Positions 1 through 7,753 of a DNA stretch of 11,059 nucleotides are shown here, piece after piece (within the stretch, counting starts at the first letter, position 1; each line of letters opens with the position of its first letter). Origin of the DNA: Minisyncoccota bacterium (lineage in GTDB: Bacteria > Patescibacteriota > Minisyncoccia > Phycocordibacterales > GCA-2747955); NCBI GenBank assembly GCA_938010795.1, contig CALLVB010000080.1:1-11059 (forward strand), in the 5' to 3' direction. A program made the translations under genes and the position numbers. Below the pieces are notes generated by a model. The model searched no databases. It had not been told where the DNA came from and saw nothing but the letters and a program-made list of their open reading frames with translations.

Positions 1-315
1 CTAGAAACAGCGTGCTGTTCGTTTCAGCCAGAGCACCTCACACATCTTCTCCAGAAATCATTGCCGAACTTTTGCTATTTGCGTCTGTGGAACATTGTAG
101 CTAACAGTACACCTACTGTCGACTTTCTGCGACATGTAACAGCCACTGCTGGACTTCCTTCTTTGGAAATCCTGCTCGTATCATTCCCCACAGAATTAGG
201 AACTGTGCCTGACTTTTCGGCCAGAATAAAGTTTGGACATACACTGAAAAACATGTTACCACCAGACATTACTTTCAGGGGTTATTGTAGAGGATTAGCT
301 ATTCGATTTAGATGA
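1..315 (+). CDS. LRRC14/PRAME-like LRR protein, 3' end of last exon (partial)
   Basis: Frame 1 is open from the first base to TGA at 313-315 and gives the last 104 residues of a protein whose start lies outside the window. It aligns with the C-terminal part of the complete gene at 7754-9935: CSFQPEHLTHLLQ against CSFQQDHLTHLLR, then LRLWNI against LRLWDI, then SLEILLVSFPTELG against SLEKLLVSFPEELG. Roughly half the residues are identical up to that point. The two are therefore same-strand paralogues, and this one belongs to the LRRC14/PRAME leucine-rich-repeat family (family assignment by way of the complete copy). After LVSFPTELG the sequence diverges and is about 20 residues shorter, ending GLAIRFR. 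A poly(A) signal follows 23 bases after the stop, so this is the true 3' end. Whether the rest of the gene is intact cannot be seen. Confidence 0.85.
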   Translation, partial: LETACCSFQPEHLTHLLQKSLPNFCYLRLWNIVANSTPTVDFLRHVTATAGLPSLEILLVSFPTELGTVPDFSARIKFGHTLKNMLPPDITFRGYCRGLAIRFR

Positions 316-337
316 GTGAAGCGCATGTACAACCTGT

Positions 338-347
338 AATAAATAAA
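338..347 (+). other. Poly(A) signal of the upstream LRRC14-like gene
   Basis: Two overlapping AATAAA hexamers (338-343 and 342-347) start 23 bases after the TGA stop at 313-315. This is the expected spacing for a short metazoan 3' UTR and supports this stop as the real gene end. Confidence 0.75.
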
Positions 348-581
348 ATAGTTTTACCTTAGTTGAAAACTTGTTCCGAGTTGTAATTTTCGATTGTCAG
401 CGTGGTAAATGTGTGCAAGAGCGGGGCTTTCACATTCGCTCAAGAAGATATCGAAAGGAATGAGGCCCAAGGTGAAACACTTATGAGCAAGGACTGGATC
501 ATAGTAGAGCACTACACGCTTCCTCCATGTTTGTGCGCTTTAGTGGGATTCCAGAACTGGTTCGCAGAAAGACATATTTAA

Positions 582-603
582 TTAACAATTCTTGAATTGT
601 TAA
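582..603. repeat. 22-bp palindrome with TTAA ends
   Basis: Perfect 10-base arms TTAACAATTC (582-591) and GAATTGTTAA (594-603) are separated by TT. It is A+T-rich and lies in the 3' flank of the upstream gene. Function unknown; in a low-GC spacer a chance palindrome of this size is uncommon but possible. Confidence 0.6.
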
Positions 604-700
604 ATCCAGTACCCAAACACACTTTTCTGAAATACTTACCGACATTTGTCCGATTACCATTTTTGGTTTCGAAAGATGGCATGGACAATAGCCCTAGATC

Positions 701-795
701 TATTAGGAGGAGGTAGTCTACAGCGGATGAGAACTGCCGGCCGACTCACAGGCAAGCGTCGGCCCTATCAGGAGGAGGTAGGCCATAGCAGATGA
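701..795 (+). repeat. Imperfect 30-bp direct repeat flanking a hairpin
   Basis: Positions 701-730 and 766-795 match at about 25 of 30 bases, sharing AGGAGGAGGTAG and ending in GATGA. The offset is 65 bases. The GGCCGACTC hairpin at 739-764 lies between the copies, so the hairpin and repeat may be parts of one small element. Confidence 0.6.
739..764. repeat. GGCCGACTC hairpin, copy 1 (one stem mismatch)
   Basis: GGCCGACTC (739-747), an 8-base loop ACAGGCAA and GCGTCGGCC (756-764) form a 9-bp stem with one T/C mismatch. The same stem with another 8-base loop recurs perfectly at 10516-10543 and 10831-10856. Stem length, loop length and stem sequence are shared, which chance alone would not readily give. 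Confidence 0.7.
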
Positions 796-1165
796 CACAC
801 TTTGACGCAGCCACCACCCTATAGGAATTATATCAATAAAGGGGAAAACTTTCCACCGAATACCGTAAGTTTCTCCTCGGAGGTTCCAAACATTTTAACA
901 CTGTCTTCAATTGAAGTTTTCGCATTAAACCTATTGGTGACGCAGATGTGTTAGTGAAGCAAAGCATGTTCCGTAGAGATGGGTAGATATACCGGTAGTA
1001 TATACTACTACCGTATTATCGGGTGCTCGGGGGTGGCCATAGATGCAGGCGTTCTTATCAGTGTGCGATCAGCTGGACACATCATTCGAATTGAATGTGT
1101 AAAAAACAAAATATAACTTTGATGCGATATTGATACTCTAAAACTTGGAAATGTCATGTATATAC

Positions 1166-1171
1166 TTTATT
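1166..1171 (-). other. Poly(A) signal of the piggyBac-like transposase
   Basis: The minus strand reads AATAAA at 1171-1166, 10 bases beyond the TAG stop at 1183-1181. It independently supports that stop as the original end of the transposase gene. Confidence 0.6.
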
Positions 1172-1335
1172 CGTTCTGTGCTATGTACAGGATACAGCTT
1201 GACAGGTATACGAAGGCGACGTGAGATATAATGCTGAAATTAGAATTAGGCTAGTCAATCTCCACAACTCGTGCAATTTCTTGTGGCACTCTAGGCAAAG
1301 GTGATGACCACAGGCTTTACAGCTATAGACGGTAT

Positions 1336-1394
1336 CTGATGCAAAACCAATGAGGTTCACTACCGTAGATATTGAGTACATGCGTACTGGCTAC
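1336..1394 (-). other. Intron 3 (candidate) of the transposase relic
   Basis: On the minus strand GTAGCC opens and TTTTGCATCAG closes this 59-base segment. Removing it joins KYFGFAQ-stop to DTVYSCKACGHHLC in frame (phase 1), restoring the family's order of basic segment followed by Cys-rich finger. The donor is weaker than those of the other two introns, so the exact boundary is tentative. Confidence 0.5.
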
Positions 1395-1701
1395 CTCATT
1401 GTGCAAAACCAAAGTATTTGCGGTGCCTAAAACACCTCTTCGCTCCCCTTGCCTTGATATGGACATGGGTATGATCTGCAGCAGGTTCTCCAATGCTCCG
1501 ATATACAGCCTGCTGCCGACAGGAATACATTTCAGCCATTCGCTAAACAATTTCTCTCCGGAAATCGATTTGTCCATATTTTTTTGGCAAAGTCCGGGTA
1601 GTGTACTTCTTGTATAATATCCAGGCGTTAACCAAACACGCGTTCAGCAAAAATCGAAAGATATACTTCCATGTCTTTTTACTTGGGCGTCCAAAGGGGT
1701 A

Positions 1702-1838
1702 CTGCAAGCAAACAAAGGAATACCGAATAATTGAAAATACTAGTAAGCTTTGAATACTGTGGGGGCACTAACATACATCCCATGCGAGAGACGTGATTCT
1801 CCCATTACCTTTTATTGTTTTATTATGTGCTTTCTTAC
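1702..1838 (-). other. Intron 2 of the transposase relic
   Basis: The minus strand reads CAAG|GTAAGA at the donor (1838) and TTTGCTTGCAG|TACCCC at the acceptor (1702), length 137. Splicing joins DVFDQKACK to YPFGRPSKKTWKYIF in phase 0. This restores the conserved piggyBac segment that follows the third catalytic Asp; without splicing the frame stops soon after DQKACK. Confidence 0.8.
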
Positions 1839-1997
1839 CTTGCAAGCTTTTTGGTCAAAGACATCTGTCCCGTTCATGAAGCGATTGTAATCGTGTGCAC
1901 ACCCCGGCTGCGGTACAAAAATATACCCTGGTCCGCGACGCCTTTCGCACCGTGTCGTGCACTTTGGACTGTTCATAGTGCTCAGGGAGCGGACAAC

Positions 1998-2088
1998 CTG
2001 CAGTTAAATATTCCTTTTAGTCAACAGCCAACTTTGATACCTTATAGAGGTAATACAAGGCTCTCTTCCAATGAAGTTGACGACGTAC
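1998..2088 (-). other. Intron 1 of the transposase relic
   Basis: The minus strand reads AAG|GTACGT at the donor (2088) and ATTTAACTGCAG|GTTGTC at the acceptor (1998), length 91. Splicing joins CWSDTK to VVRSLSTMNSP in phase 0, matching the usual family pattern W-x-D-x-K-x-V-x-x-LST. It also removes what would otherwise look like a frameshift before the DYNRFM motif. Confidence 0.8.
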
Positions 2089-2342
2089 CTTTGTATCACT
2101 CCAGCAGGCAGCCGTGAGCATTCTATTTGACCTGTCTTGGTATACACAGGACCAGCCTCGGGGAGCTTTTTTGTTTTTCCTAGCTACTTCCGGTGGTATG
2201 TGCCTTCGGTTTGGTCGTAGGGTTCCACAAGACCATATAAGGTGCTCCTGGAGATGAAGAACGACAGGGACACCAGTGTAGAGGTTGTCAAATAAAGTGG
2301 TTTTTTCCCCGAAGCTTATGTGTCAGTCTACTGATGACATCC

Positions 2343-2359
2343 AAAAAAAAAAAAAAAAA
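2343..2359. repeat. A17 homopolymer inside the transposase reading frame
   Basis: Seventeen A on the plus strand (T17 on the coding strand) give five consecutive Phe codons between LGKEQSRPKSTHG and WMSSVD. The transposase frame is the same on both sides, so the tract either expanded in whole codons or happens to be in frame. Confidence 0.8.
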
Positions 2360-4199
2360 CCATGGGTACTCTTTGGCCTTGACTGTTCCTTTCCAAGATA
2401 GAGTTCAAACTCCTGGCAGTAACCACTTTCACTGTCATTTCGCAGAAAGAACTTAAGGCCTCTTTTGCATGGGTTATCCCTCATGTATTGCACTTATGCA
2501 CTTCTTCCTTTGTATTTAGCCATGCCCTCATGGATGGTCTGGTATTCAGAAGGTGGCTTCAATCTCGTAAAAGTGTCTCCAAGTTGATCCATGAGAGGAC
2601 GAACTTTCGCTGCCCGATCGTACCCTGGTTGGCCGTGTTCGATTTCATTTTCACGATCACTTACATGAAGGTATTGAGAAATAAGCTCGTACTTGCGTTT
2701 GCTCAAGAGTTTTTTTATGCCCACATTGCACATGAAGTCTGAACTGGACCAATAGCAGGCATATTGTGGCGAGGGACTTATGCCCATTGCAATTTTAATA
2801 GCAAGAAAGGCCTTTAACTCTGATATCTTCAATTCCTTCCATGCATAATTAGGCTTTCCCATCTCCTTTTGCTTCCAAACAGCGTATTTGTTAGTGTTAG
2901 TTAACAGCAGTTTATAGAAGTCTTTCGTGAGATAAAGCTCTAGGTACTCAAAGGGAGTTGCAGTACCATGAGAAAATTCTATGGGGAACTGAGCAGCATC
3001 ATCGGATTGGAAGTGTGGCACGGTGATATCCTCCAAATCTGTCTTGGTCCAATCAGGCTCTGCAAAGTCTGCATCGCCCCCAAATAACTCATCCTGCTCC
3101 TCTTGGTCAAACGTCGGGTTATCTGCAACGTCGACATCACTGTCATCAGGCTCGCTTTCACCCCCGCTTACCTCTTCGTCGTCGGCATCGCCCGAGTCAA
3201 ATCCTTCAAAATCGGAGGCACCTTCATCGTCTGATGTTAGTGGGCTACAAGGCGCTGATACGTCCTGGTTCAAGGCCGAAGAGCTGCTTCCTTTGCTATC
3301 AGGCGCCACCGGGTGTCTAGTGTCGCACAGATGGACTTGACTGGAAGCATTTTCCCTTGTCACCGCTCCTGTATCCTCGTGCACGGACACCAAGTTTGTA
3401 CAAGCAGTACCGGTAGTAACCACTCGGCGATTGCCCATATCTCTCGTACCAGCAGGCAGCAATTCAGTGTATTTTCGCAGTCAAGTATCATTGTCATCCG
3501 GTGTGCTATGGTCAAGGTTGCACTCAACAACAGGTTGCACTGAAGCGTGGTTGCTTTCTGGTCCCCAAGCTTCTGTGTAGTACTCATCGAAATCACTCAT
3601 CCGGGCAATGTCGTCATCTGGCTGACCGTCCTTGGTCGGTGTTCCCTTTCGAGGGCGCGCCGGCGGTAATTCCTGGGGCTTAGAACAAGGTGCGTCGTAA
3701 CAGAAAGACACTCCGACAGTCTCAGTCCCAGCTACAATACTATCTATGCTCGGAGAGAGCTGCAAGTGCAACGACTCGGAGTTTGAGTCATCACTACTTT
3801 CTGCTCCCGTTGTAGTAACTCTACGACTCCAATCCTCCTGGTCCAAGGCTAGTATTGGGGAGTCATTTTTGCCTGGCACTATCGACCCTGAGGTATGGTC
3901 GCAATCCCCCTCCTGTGGTACCAACAATTGAGAGCTGTCGGTGCGCAGTGCCAATTGTACTGTAGTACTGTCCAATGTTCGGAAATCCGGACTGGAAGCG
4001 ATACGTTCAGAGTCATTGCTATCTATAGCTCCAATGGTATCTTCCGACTGACCCACTATAATGTCTGATACCTCAGAGTTATTGCTATGGGATCCCACGC
4101 TTTCACTTTCAAACCCGTCAAAAGAGCTATTGCTATCGGATTCCTCAACTACACTGGCCATAGTGAATGCTGAAGTGGGCTAGTTCCTTGGTGGACACC

Positions 4200-4207
4200 C
4201 TTAAATA
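4200..4207 (-). promoter_or_regulatory. Candidate TATA-like box for the transposase
   Basis: The minus strand reads TATTTAAG here, 39 bases before the ATG at 4161, with a TTCAGCAT initiator-like sequence about 33 bases further on. The spacing suits a TATA-Inr core promoter with a very short leader. This rests on motif and spacing only. Confidence 0.35.
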
Positions 4208-4209
4208 AT

Positions 4210-5099
4210 GTGAGTTCTGCGAGTTGATAGTTGTGATGTCTCCCGTTTCTCTATTGATCTGCAGTTAGTATCAAAAAGCCGTCTGTATAGATACTATAGA
4301 CCTACCATTAGTTCCTTGAGTGTCCGTTTTCGTTGGTAAGTTCAGTAAGGTAACTTACTTGTAAGGGAGCATATCAGTATCGATATAATATGACTTCTAA
4401 TCCAGTGCTCGTGGCAGATGACACCCATTGGATCCTACTTCGTACTGGCGTTTGTCCATTTGGCAGGGTGCTATTCTCAACGAAACCCAAGAGGTAATGT
4501 GGTGGCCTTGATCCGCGACTTTCCCAGACCATAAAGTTGTTTTTCTGACTATTACCTTAGATGTTTGTATGAGGGTTGGAATTGCCCTTTTGTGATGGTT
4601 TATGGCAGACTCATTTTGACACATACAGAGAGCCCTGGCCATTTGAGTTCACTTGCACTTGTAATCCTGATCTTGTACAGAAAACATATCTATTGGACTT
4701 GTAGAATAAATAATAATCTAGAAACAGTTGGTTTGTCTCTATCCAGAACAAAATCCGGATCCAGAACTTAGCAAGTAACAGTAGTTGCTCCTGGATGAAA
4801 CTGAACTGAAGGCCCAGACTACCTGTACCGGTACCTGCGCCCCCCCCCGTAGGGTCCAGCCCCCCTCAGGTCAATCCTGGATCCCCCACTGATATAATAC
4901 GGTTCTTTGTGTATGCCCAATTCCTAATCGGAAAAAATCTTTGTCGTAAACCGAACTTGACAGCATCTGAAACACTGCTTCACACTTCACAGTGGGCCAA
5001 TTGTGTTGGGGTGCGGTGACTCACACACTGCTAGTGACGTGTCACCTTGCAACCAACGATATTACAGAGCCATAATACTACCAGATTCAATTCAATAAA
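4210..5099. other. Intergenic, no gene recognised
   Basis: Open frames here are short and resemble no family I know. The segment contains a C9 tract at 4840-4848 and one TACCGGTA at 4826-4833. A possible 88-base exon (4406-4493) with splice-like borders is discussed among the rejected items. Confidence 0.5.
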
Positions 5100-5243
5100 A
5101 ATAGTGCTCTGGGTCACACTTGGCAGGTCTCTTGCTTGAACAATGTCCAATTCTTTGTAAGAACACAAGCAGTATTCCTTTCCTGCCCTCATAAATCATG
5201 TACAAATTCTTCACCCGAGTTTTGATCCAACGATTCCTTAGGG
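5100..5243. repeat. 145-bp duplicated block, copy 1
   Basis: This block matches 6551-6698 in the same orientation, with three substitutions and one complex 4-base length change. Both copies end at the same place, ACGATTCCTTAGGG. On the minus strand this copy is open (part of an 89-codon frame with ALRNRWIKTRVKNLYMIYEGR), but I recognise no family and the other copy is broken, so I treat it as a repeat. Confidence 0.85.
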
Positions 5244-5687
5244 CTTCCTTCGGAGCCCAACCAGGAAATACCGCAATATGGGCCAAGAGCGAGTAAAGGC
5301 TCTTAGATATGGGTACGTAAATGAATGTTACACTGGTAGACTGTATAAGTGGCACACACATGCCGGTGTGGTACCGGTATATCTGATTTCTAATTTTCTA
5401 TAGGCATTAGGCAGCACAATGGCAATTTAAACTACGGTACCGCTACAGTAATACCGCTCCCCCACAGAGCGGATTATAGGACGGTTAAATAGGAGTGTAA
5501 TTTAGCTTTGTGGTTTAGCTTTATATAGGCGAGTTAGATAGCGGTGACACACACAACCCTCAGATATAGAAGGGATGTCACCTACCGTATTACAGGCGTA
5601 CCGGTAGATAAGAAACACATGCGAACGCTTTACTCTGATGTCTATGAGTACAGGCCTTAGCGATCAGAGCGAAGATGACTGGAGGAG

Positions 5688-5795
5688 GGTCGTAAGCACT
5701 ATCCAAACATTTCAGTGATGGTTCTCTGACGTCGGATTAACACTGGGAAAAATAAGTACGTAGGTACCACCCAGAATGCAGAAAGGAGTTCGAAG
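5688..5795 (+). repeat. Diverged unit of the 5.7-7.5 kb repeat family, copy D
   Basis: Aligns loosely with 6744-6870: shared landmarks in order are TCGTAAGC, a CGGTGAT/CAGTGAT segment, TGACGTC, GGAAA-ATA-TTAGTA-like bases and AGAAAGGAGT against AGAGAGGAGT. It is more diverged than the three downstream copies and has TACCAC in place of GTGGCG. Confidence 0.5.
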
Positions 5796-6550
5796 TTGAA
5801 CTTTTAACAGAACCTAACGGAGCAGTGAGTGATTAGTGATTACCTTGTAGCGGAAAAAAAAAAAAAATCAAAACAATGAGTGTAGTGGTGTAAGTACAAT
5901 AAGAAGCCAGATCTAACGGGACGGGGTTTGTCCAGAATCCCAGAGGCTATCGTTATATCACACTACCGGTACAGATTTACTAGATGGATGTCTATGGGAC
6001 AGTATGGGTACCACAGAAATCTGATATGTTGCACCGCTTGGCGTCTGTGAAGCCGGATGTATTTCTATGATGGGTACACAGAACTAGAGTTAGGCTCTAT
6101 GTCTATGGATGGGTACCGGTAATACGGTAGATCTAGACTTCCTAACATTTTATTAGCACTGGCTGACACACAGTGGCTGTAGACTTTGACCTAACCAGGT
6201 ACACACTACACACTAGACACTGTAGACAGTAGTACTACCATAGACATAGAGAGATAAGTCTAGTTCTGTGAGTACTACACACATGTGTTCTGTTGACATT
6301 TTACAATTGCTTGGGCCCCCCCCCCATTATACACACCTCGAGGGCACATGTAACCCAACTGTGTGGGCATATCATGCCATGTATAACAACCATAGACAAA
6401 CATAATACGTCTTTGATAACAACTAACAAGTGACGCGGCGGCAGGCCCGCTTGATGGGCTCCGAAGGGGTTAACATGGCAGATTTATCTAGGACAGCTGC
6501 ACAAGTGACCTGCCTTGATTTGGTGGAGGAATAGTGCTCGTGCTCTCAGA
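5796..6550. other. Repeat-rich non-coding stretch
   Basis: No gene seen. It contains A14 at 5854-5867, C10 at 6316-6325, two TACCGGTA octamers (5964-5971 and 6114-6121) and short degenerate GTCTATG-ATGGGTACC repeats near 5985-6120 that resemble the segment at 6922-6960. GGGGTTAA at 6467-6474 has the form of a piggyBac right end, but no TTAACCC partner was found. Confidence 0.5.
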
Positions 6551-6698
6551 AATAGTGTTCTGGGTCACACTTGGCAGGTCTCTTGCTCAATCAAGCAATG
6601 TCCAATTCTTTGTAAGAACACAAGCAGTATTCTTTTCCTGCCCTCATAAATCATGTACAAATTCTCCACCCGAGTTTTGATCCAACGATTCCTTAGGG
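6551..6698. repeat. 145-bp duplicated block, copy 2
   Basis: Near-identical to 5100-5243. On the minus strand the frame that is open in copy 1 is broken after RIGHC by the 4-base length change, reaching a stop within about six codons. Two of the three substitutions would change amino acids, so there is no sign of protein-level constraint. It leads directly into repeat unit A. Confidence 0.85.
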
Positions 6699-6700
6699 TA

Positions 6701-6897
6701 GGATAGTGGCACTGTGAACGACTGACTGAATCTACACACGTACAGTGGATCGTAAGCGTATTCCGGATTCCGGTGATAGTTTAATGACGTCACATTGGCA
6801 CTTGGAAATATTAGTAGGTGTGGCGATAATCCAAGAATACAGAGAGGAGTCTTCGGGTAAACGACCAGAACGTACAGGAAAGGTACACACTGGATAT
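6701..6897 (+). repeat. Diverged tandem unit, copy A
   Basis: Runs from GGCACTGTGAACGACTGACTGAATC-type sequence through CAGTGGATCGTAAGC, CCGGTGATA, TGACGTCACATTGGC and GGAAAT to AGGAAAGGTACACACTGGATAT. The same landmarks occur in the same order at 6951-7167 and, in part, at 7303-7402. It carries a perfect CRE-type palindrome TGACGTCA at 6785-6792. Confidence 0.75.
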
Positions 6898-6950
6898 TCT
6901 TATCATAACCAGATAGATAGGGCCACAGAACTAGAGTATCTCTATGTCTA

Positions 6951-7167
6951 TGATAGGGGCACAGTGATTGACTGAATCCACACACTGTACTCCAGTGGAT
7001 CGTAAGCATTATCCACATTCAATTTTGTGACATCACATTCCCGGTGATCAATTTTGTGACATCACATTGGCGCTCGGAAATCTAGGCAGGTGCGGCGAGA
7101 ATGGCACAATGCAGACGGGTCTCCAGGCAAAACACCTGGCCATACGGGAAAGGTACACACTGGATAT
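6951..7167 (+). repeat. Diverged tandem unit, copy B, with internal duplication
   Basis: Shares CAGTGGATCGTAAGC, CCGGTGAT, ACATCACATTGGC and GGAAAGGTACACACTGGATAT with copy A, about 250 bases downstream. Inside it a perfect 20-base segment (7020-7039) is repeated at 7049-7068, period 29. The CRE palindrome of copy A is TGACATCA in both halves here. Confidence 0.75.
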
Positions 7168-7175
7168 AGAACATA

Positions 7176-7525
7176 TTAGAACAACAAACAAAACGCTAGA
7201 ATAGGCGACAGGATGTACCGTGACAGAACCTCCTTTTCGTTTTTGAAAAAAAAATGCATCTTTTGCCAGACGAAACCCCACAAAAAACTATATATATATG
7301 GATCATAACAAGATAGATAGGGGCACTGTGAATGACTGAATCTACACACTTTACCCCAGTGGATCGTAAGCATTATCCAGAGTCCCGGTGATAGATTTTG
7401 TAGCGTATTTCGGTCATCGAAAACTCCAGCGACCATAACGAAAAGTGTCAAGGGACGTATCTTATGCCTTAGAACAACAAACAAAAACAACATGTACCGT
7501 AACAGAACCTCCTTTTCGTTTTTGA
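7176..7525 (+). repeat. Direct repeat pair (7176-7246 and 7469-7525)
   Basis: TTAGAACAACAAACAAAA occurs at 7176-7193 and 7469-7486. It is followed in both places by a 34-base segment (7213-7246 and 7492-7525) beginning ATGTACCGT and ending TTTTTGA, with one mismatch. The copies lie just outside and inside the inverted-repeat segment, so that segment has been reshuffled by duplication. Confidence 0.75.
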
Positions 7526-7615
7526 TTACCGATACCTTCTCAGAGATAGATTTATAATCGTCAAATTATGGAGTTTTTTGTGGGGTTTCGTCGGGCAAAA
7601 GATGCATTTTTTTTC
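7245..7615. mobile_element. Small segment bounded by 44/45-bp inverted repeats (MITE-like)
   Basis: The arm at 7245-7289 is the reverse complement of 7572-7615 apart from one substitution and one base in an A9/T8 run. Both contain ATGCATCTTTTGCC/GGCAAAAGATGCAT and the CCCCACAAAAAA/TTTTTTGTGGGG end. The segment is about 370 bp with no coding capacity, like a non-autonomous DNA element or fold-back. I see no convincing target-site duplication, and the A-rich ends of the arms point outward, so a simple local inverted duplication is the alternative. Confidence 0.5.
7303..7402 (+). repeat. Diverged tandem unit, copy C (partial)
   Basis: TCATAACAAGATAGATAGGGG (7303 on) matches the junction after copy A near 6904-6922. 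It is followed by CACTGTGAATGACTGAATC, CAGTGGATCGTAAGCATTATCC and CCCGGTGATAGATTTTG as in copies A and B; the second half of the unit is missing. It lies inside the inverted-repeat segment. Confidence 0.7.
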
Positions 7616-7704
7616 TAAAAAAAAGTGCTCGAGTTATATTTTAGATATACCGGTATATTATTGGTGATTCAATAAAATGAGCCTCCTTTAGTTTACTACC
7701 TCAG

Positions 7705-7710
7705 CACGTG
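7705..7710. promoter_or_regulatory. E-box CACGTG upstream of the LRRC14-like gene
   Basis: CACGTGAC lies 44 bases before the start codon at 7754. It is the core bound by bHLH-ZIP factors of the USF/MITF/TFE group. No TATA box is seen at a matching distance. Evidence is the motif and its position only. Confidence 0.3.
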
Positions 7711-7753
7711 ACCAAGCTAAGAAGTACCGGATACCGCCATTAAAAAAAAAAAA

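Larger units (their letters stand above)
348..1165. other. Non-coding spacer with short repeats
   Basis: No open frame of useful length or recognisable protein is present on either strand between the upstream gene and the 3' end of the transposase relic. The stretch holds the palindrome at 582-603, the 30-base direct repeat at 701-730/766-795, the hairpin at 739-764 and one TACCGGTA octamer at 990-997. I looked here for the TTAA-bounded end of the piggyBac element (TTAA at 895-898 and 925-928) but found no matching terminal inverted repeat. Confidence 0.6.
1181..4161 (-). pseudogene. piggyBac-like transposase, four exons, inactivated
   Basis: Relic of a cut-and-paste transposase of the piggyBac (DDE_Tnp_1_7) family. 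I read exons 4161-2089, 1997-1839, 1701-1395 and 1335-1181, giving 897 codons when the internal stops are read through. ATG at 4161 is the first after an in-frame TAG 21 bases upstream. Residues 1-403 are acidic and Ser/Asp-rich. The catalytic domain starts near FEYLELYL (404), continues through TNTNKYA, ELKAFLAIKIAMGI, YWSSS and YLHVSD, reaches IHEGMAKYKGRS (544, where the family has an Asp), QYMRDNPCKRGLKFF and SGYCQEFELYLGK, then LFDNLYTGVP (second Asp, 625) and DYNRFMNGTDVFDQ (third Asp, 736). The C-terminus has SKKTWKYIFRFLLNACLVNAWILY and the cysteine/histidine-rich YSCKACGHHLCLECHKKLH. Stops: TGA 3481-3483, TAA 2494-2496, TGA 2323-2325, TAG 1543-1545, TGA 1396-1398. No frameshift is needed. 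Terminal repeats and TTAA target duplications were not found. The family is sure; exon 4 is the least certain. Confidence 0.92.

Noticed and set aside
1839..2089. Frameshift in the transposase between CWSDTK and DYNRFM
   Set aside because: A 91-base GT-AG intron (2088-1998) explains the frame change exactly and restores VVRSLST, so no frameshift is needed.
1815..2117. 100-codon plus-strand open frame
   Set aside because: Antisense shadow of transposase exons 1 and 2 and intron 1.
4195..4207. CACCCTTAAAT as the terminal repeat and TTAA target of the piggyBac relic
   Set aside because: The order of CCC and TTAA is wrong for an element end on this side, and no complementary sequence lies near 890-1160.
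4406..4493. Possible 88-base plus-strand exon reading LVADDTHWILLRTGVCPFGRVLF, with acceptor-like CTTCTAATCCAG and donor-like AAGAG|GTAATG
   Set aside because: The borders look good, but no partner exon was found nearby and the peptide matches no family I know. Without a neighbour it cannot be separated from chance.
5092..5361. 89-codon minus-strand open frame as a gene
   Set aside because: The near-identical copy at 6551-6698 is broken in this frame and two of three substitutions change the protein; better explained as a repeat.
6467..6474. GGGGTTAA as a piggyBac right end
   Set aside because: No matching TTAACCC left end or inverted repeat lies in the window, and the transposase relic ends far to its left.
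6644..7493. Overlapping 76-124 codon open frames on both strands
   Set aside because: They run across the diverged tandem units with no consistent frame between units and have no recognisable protein.
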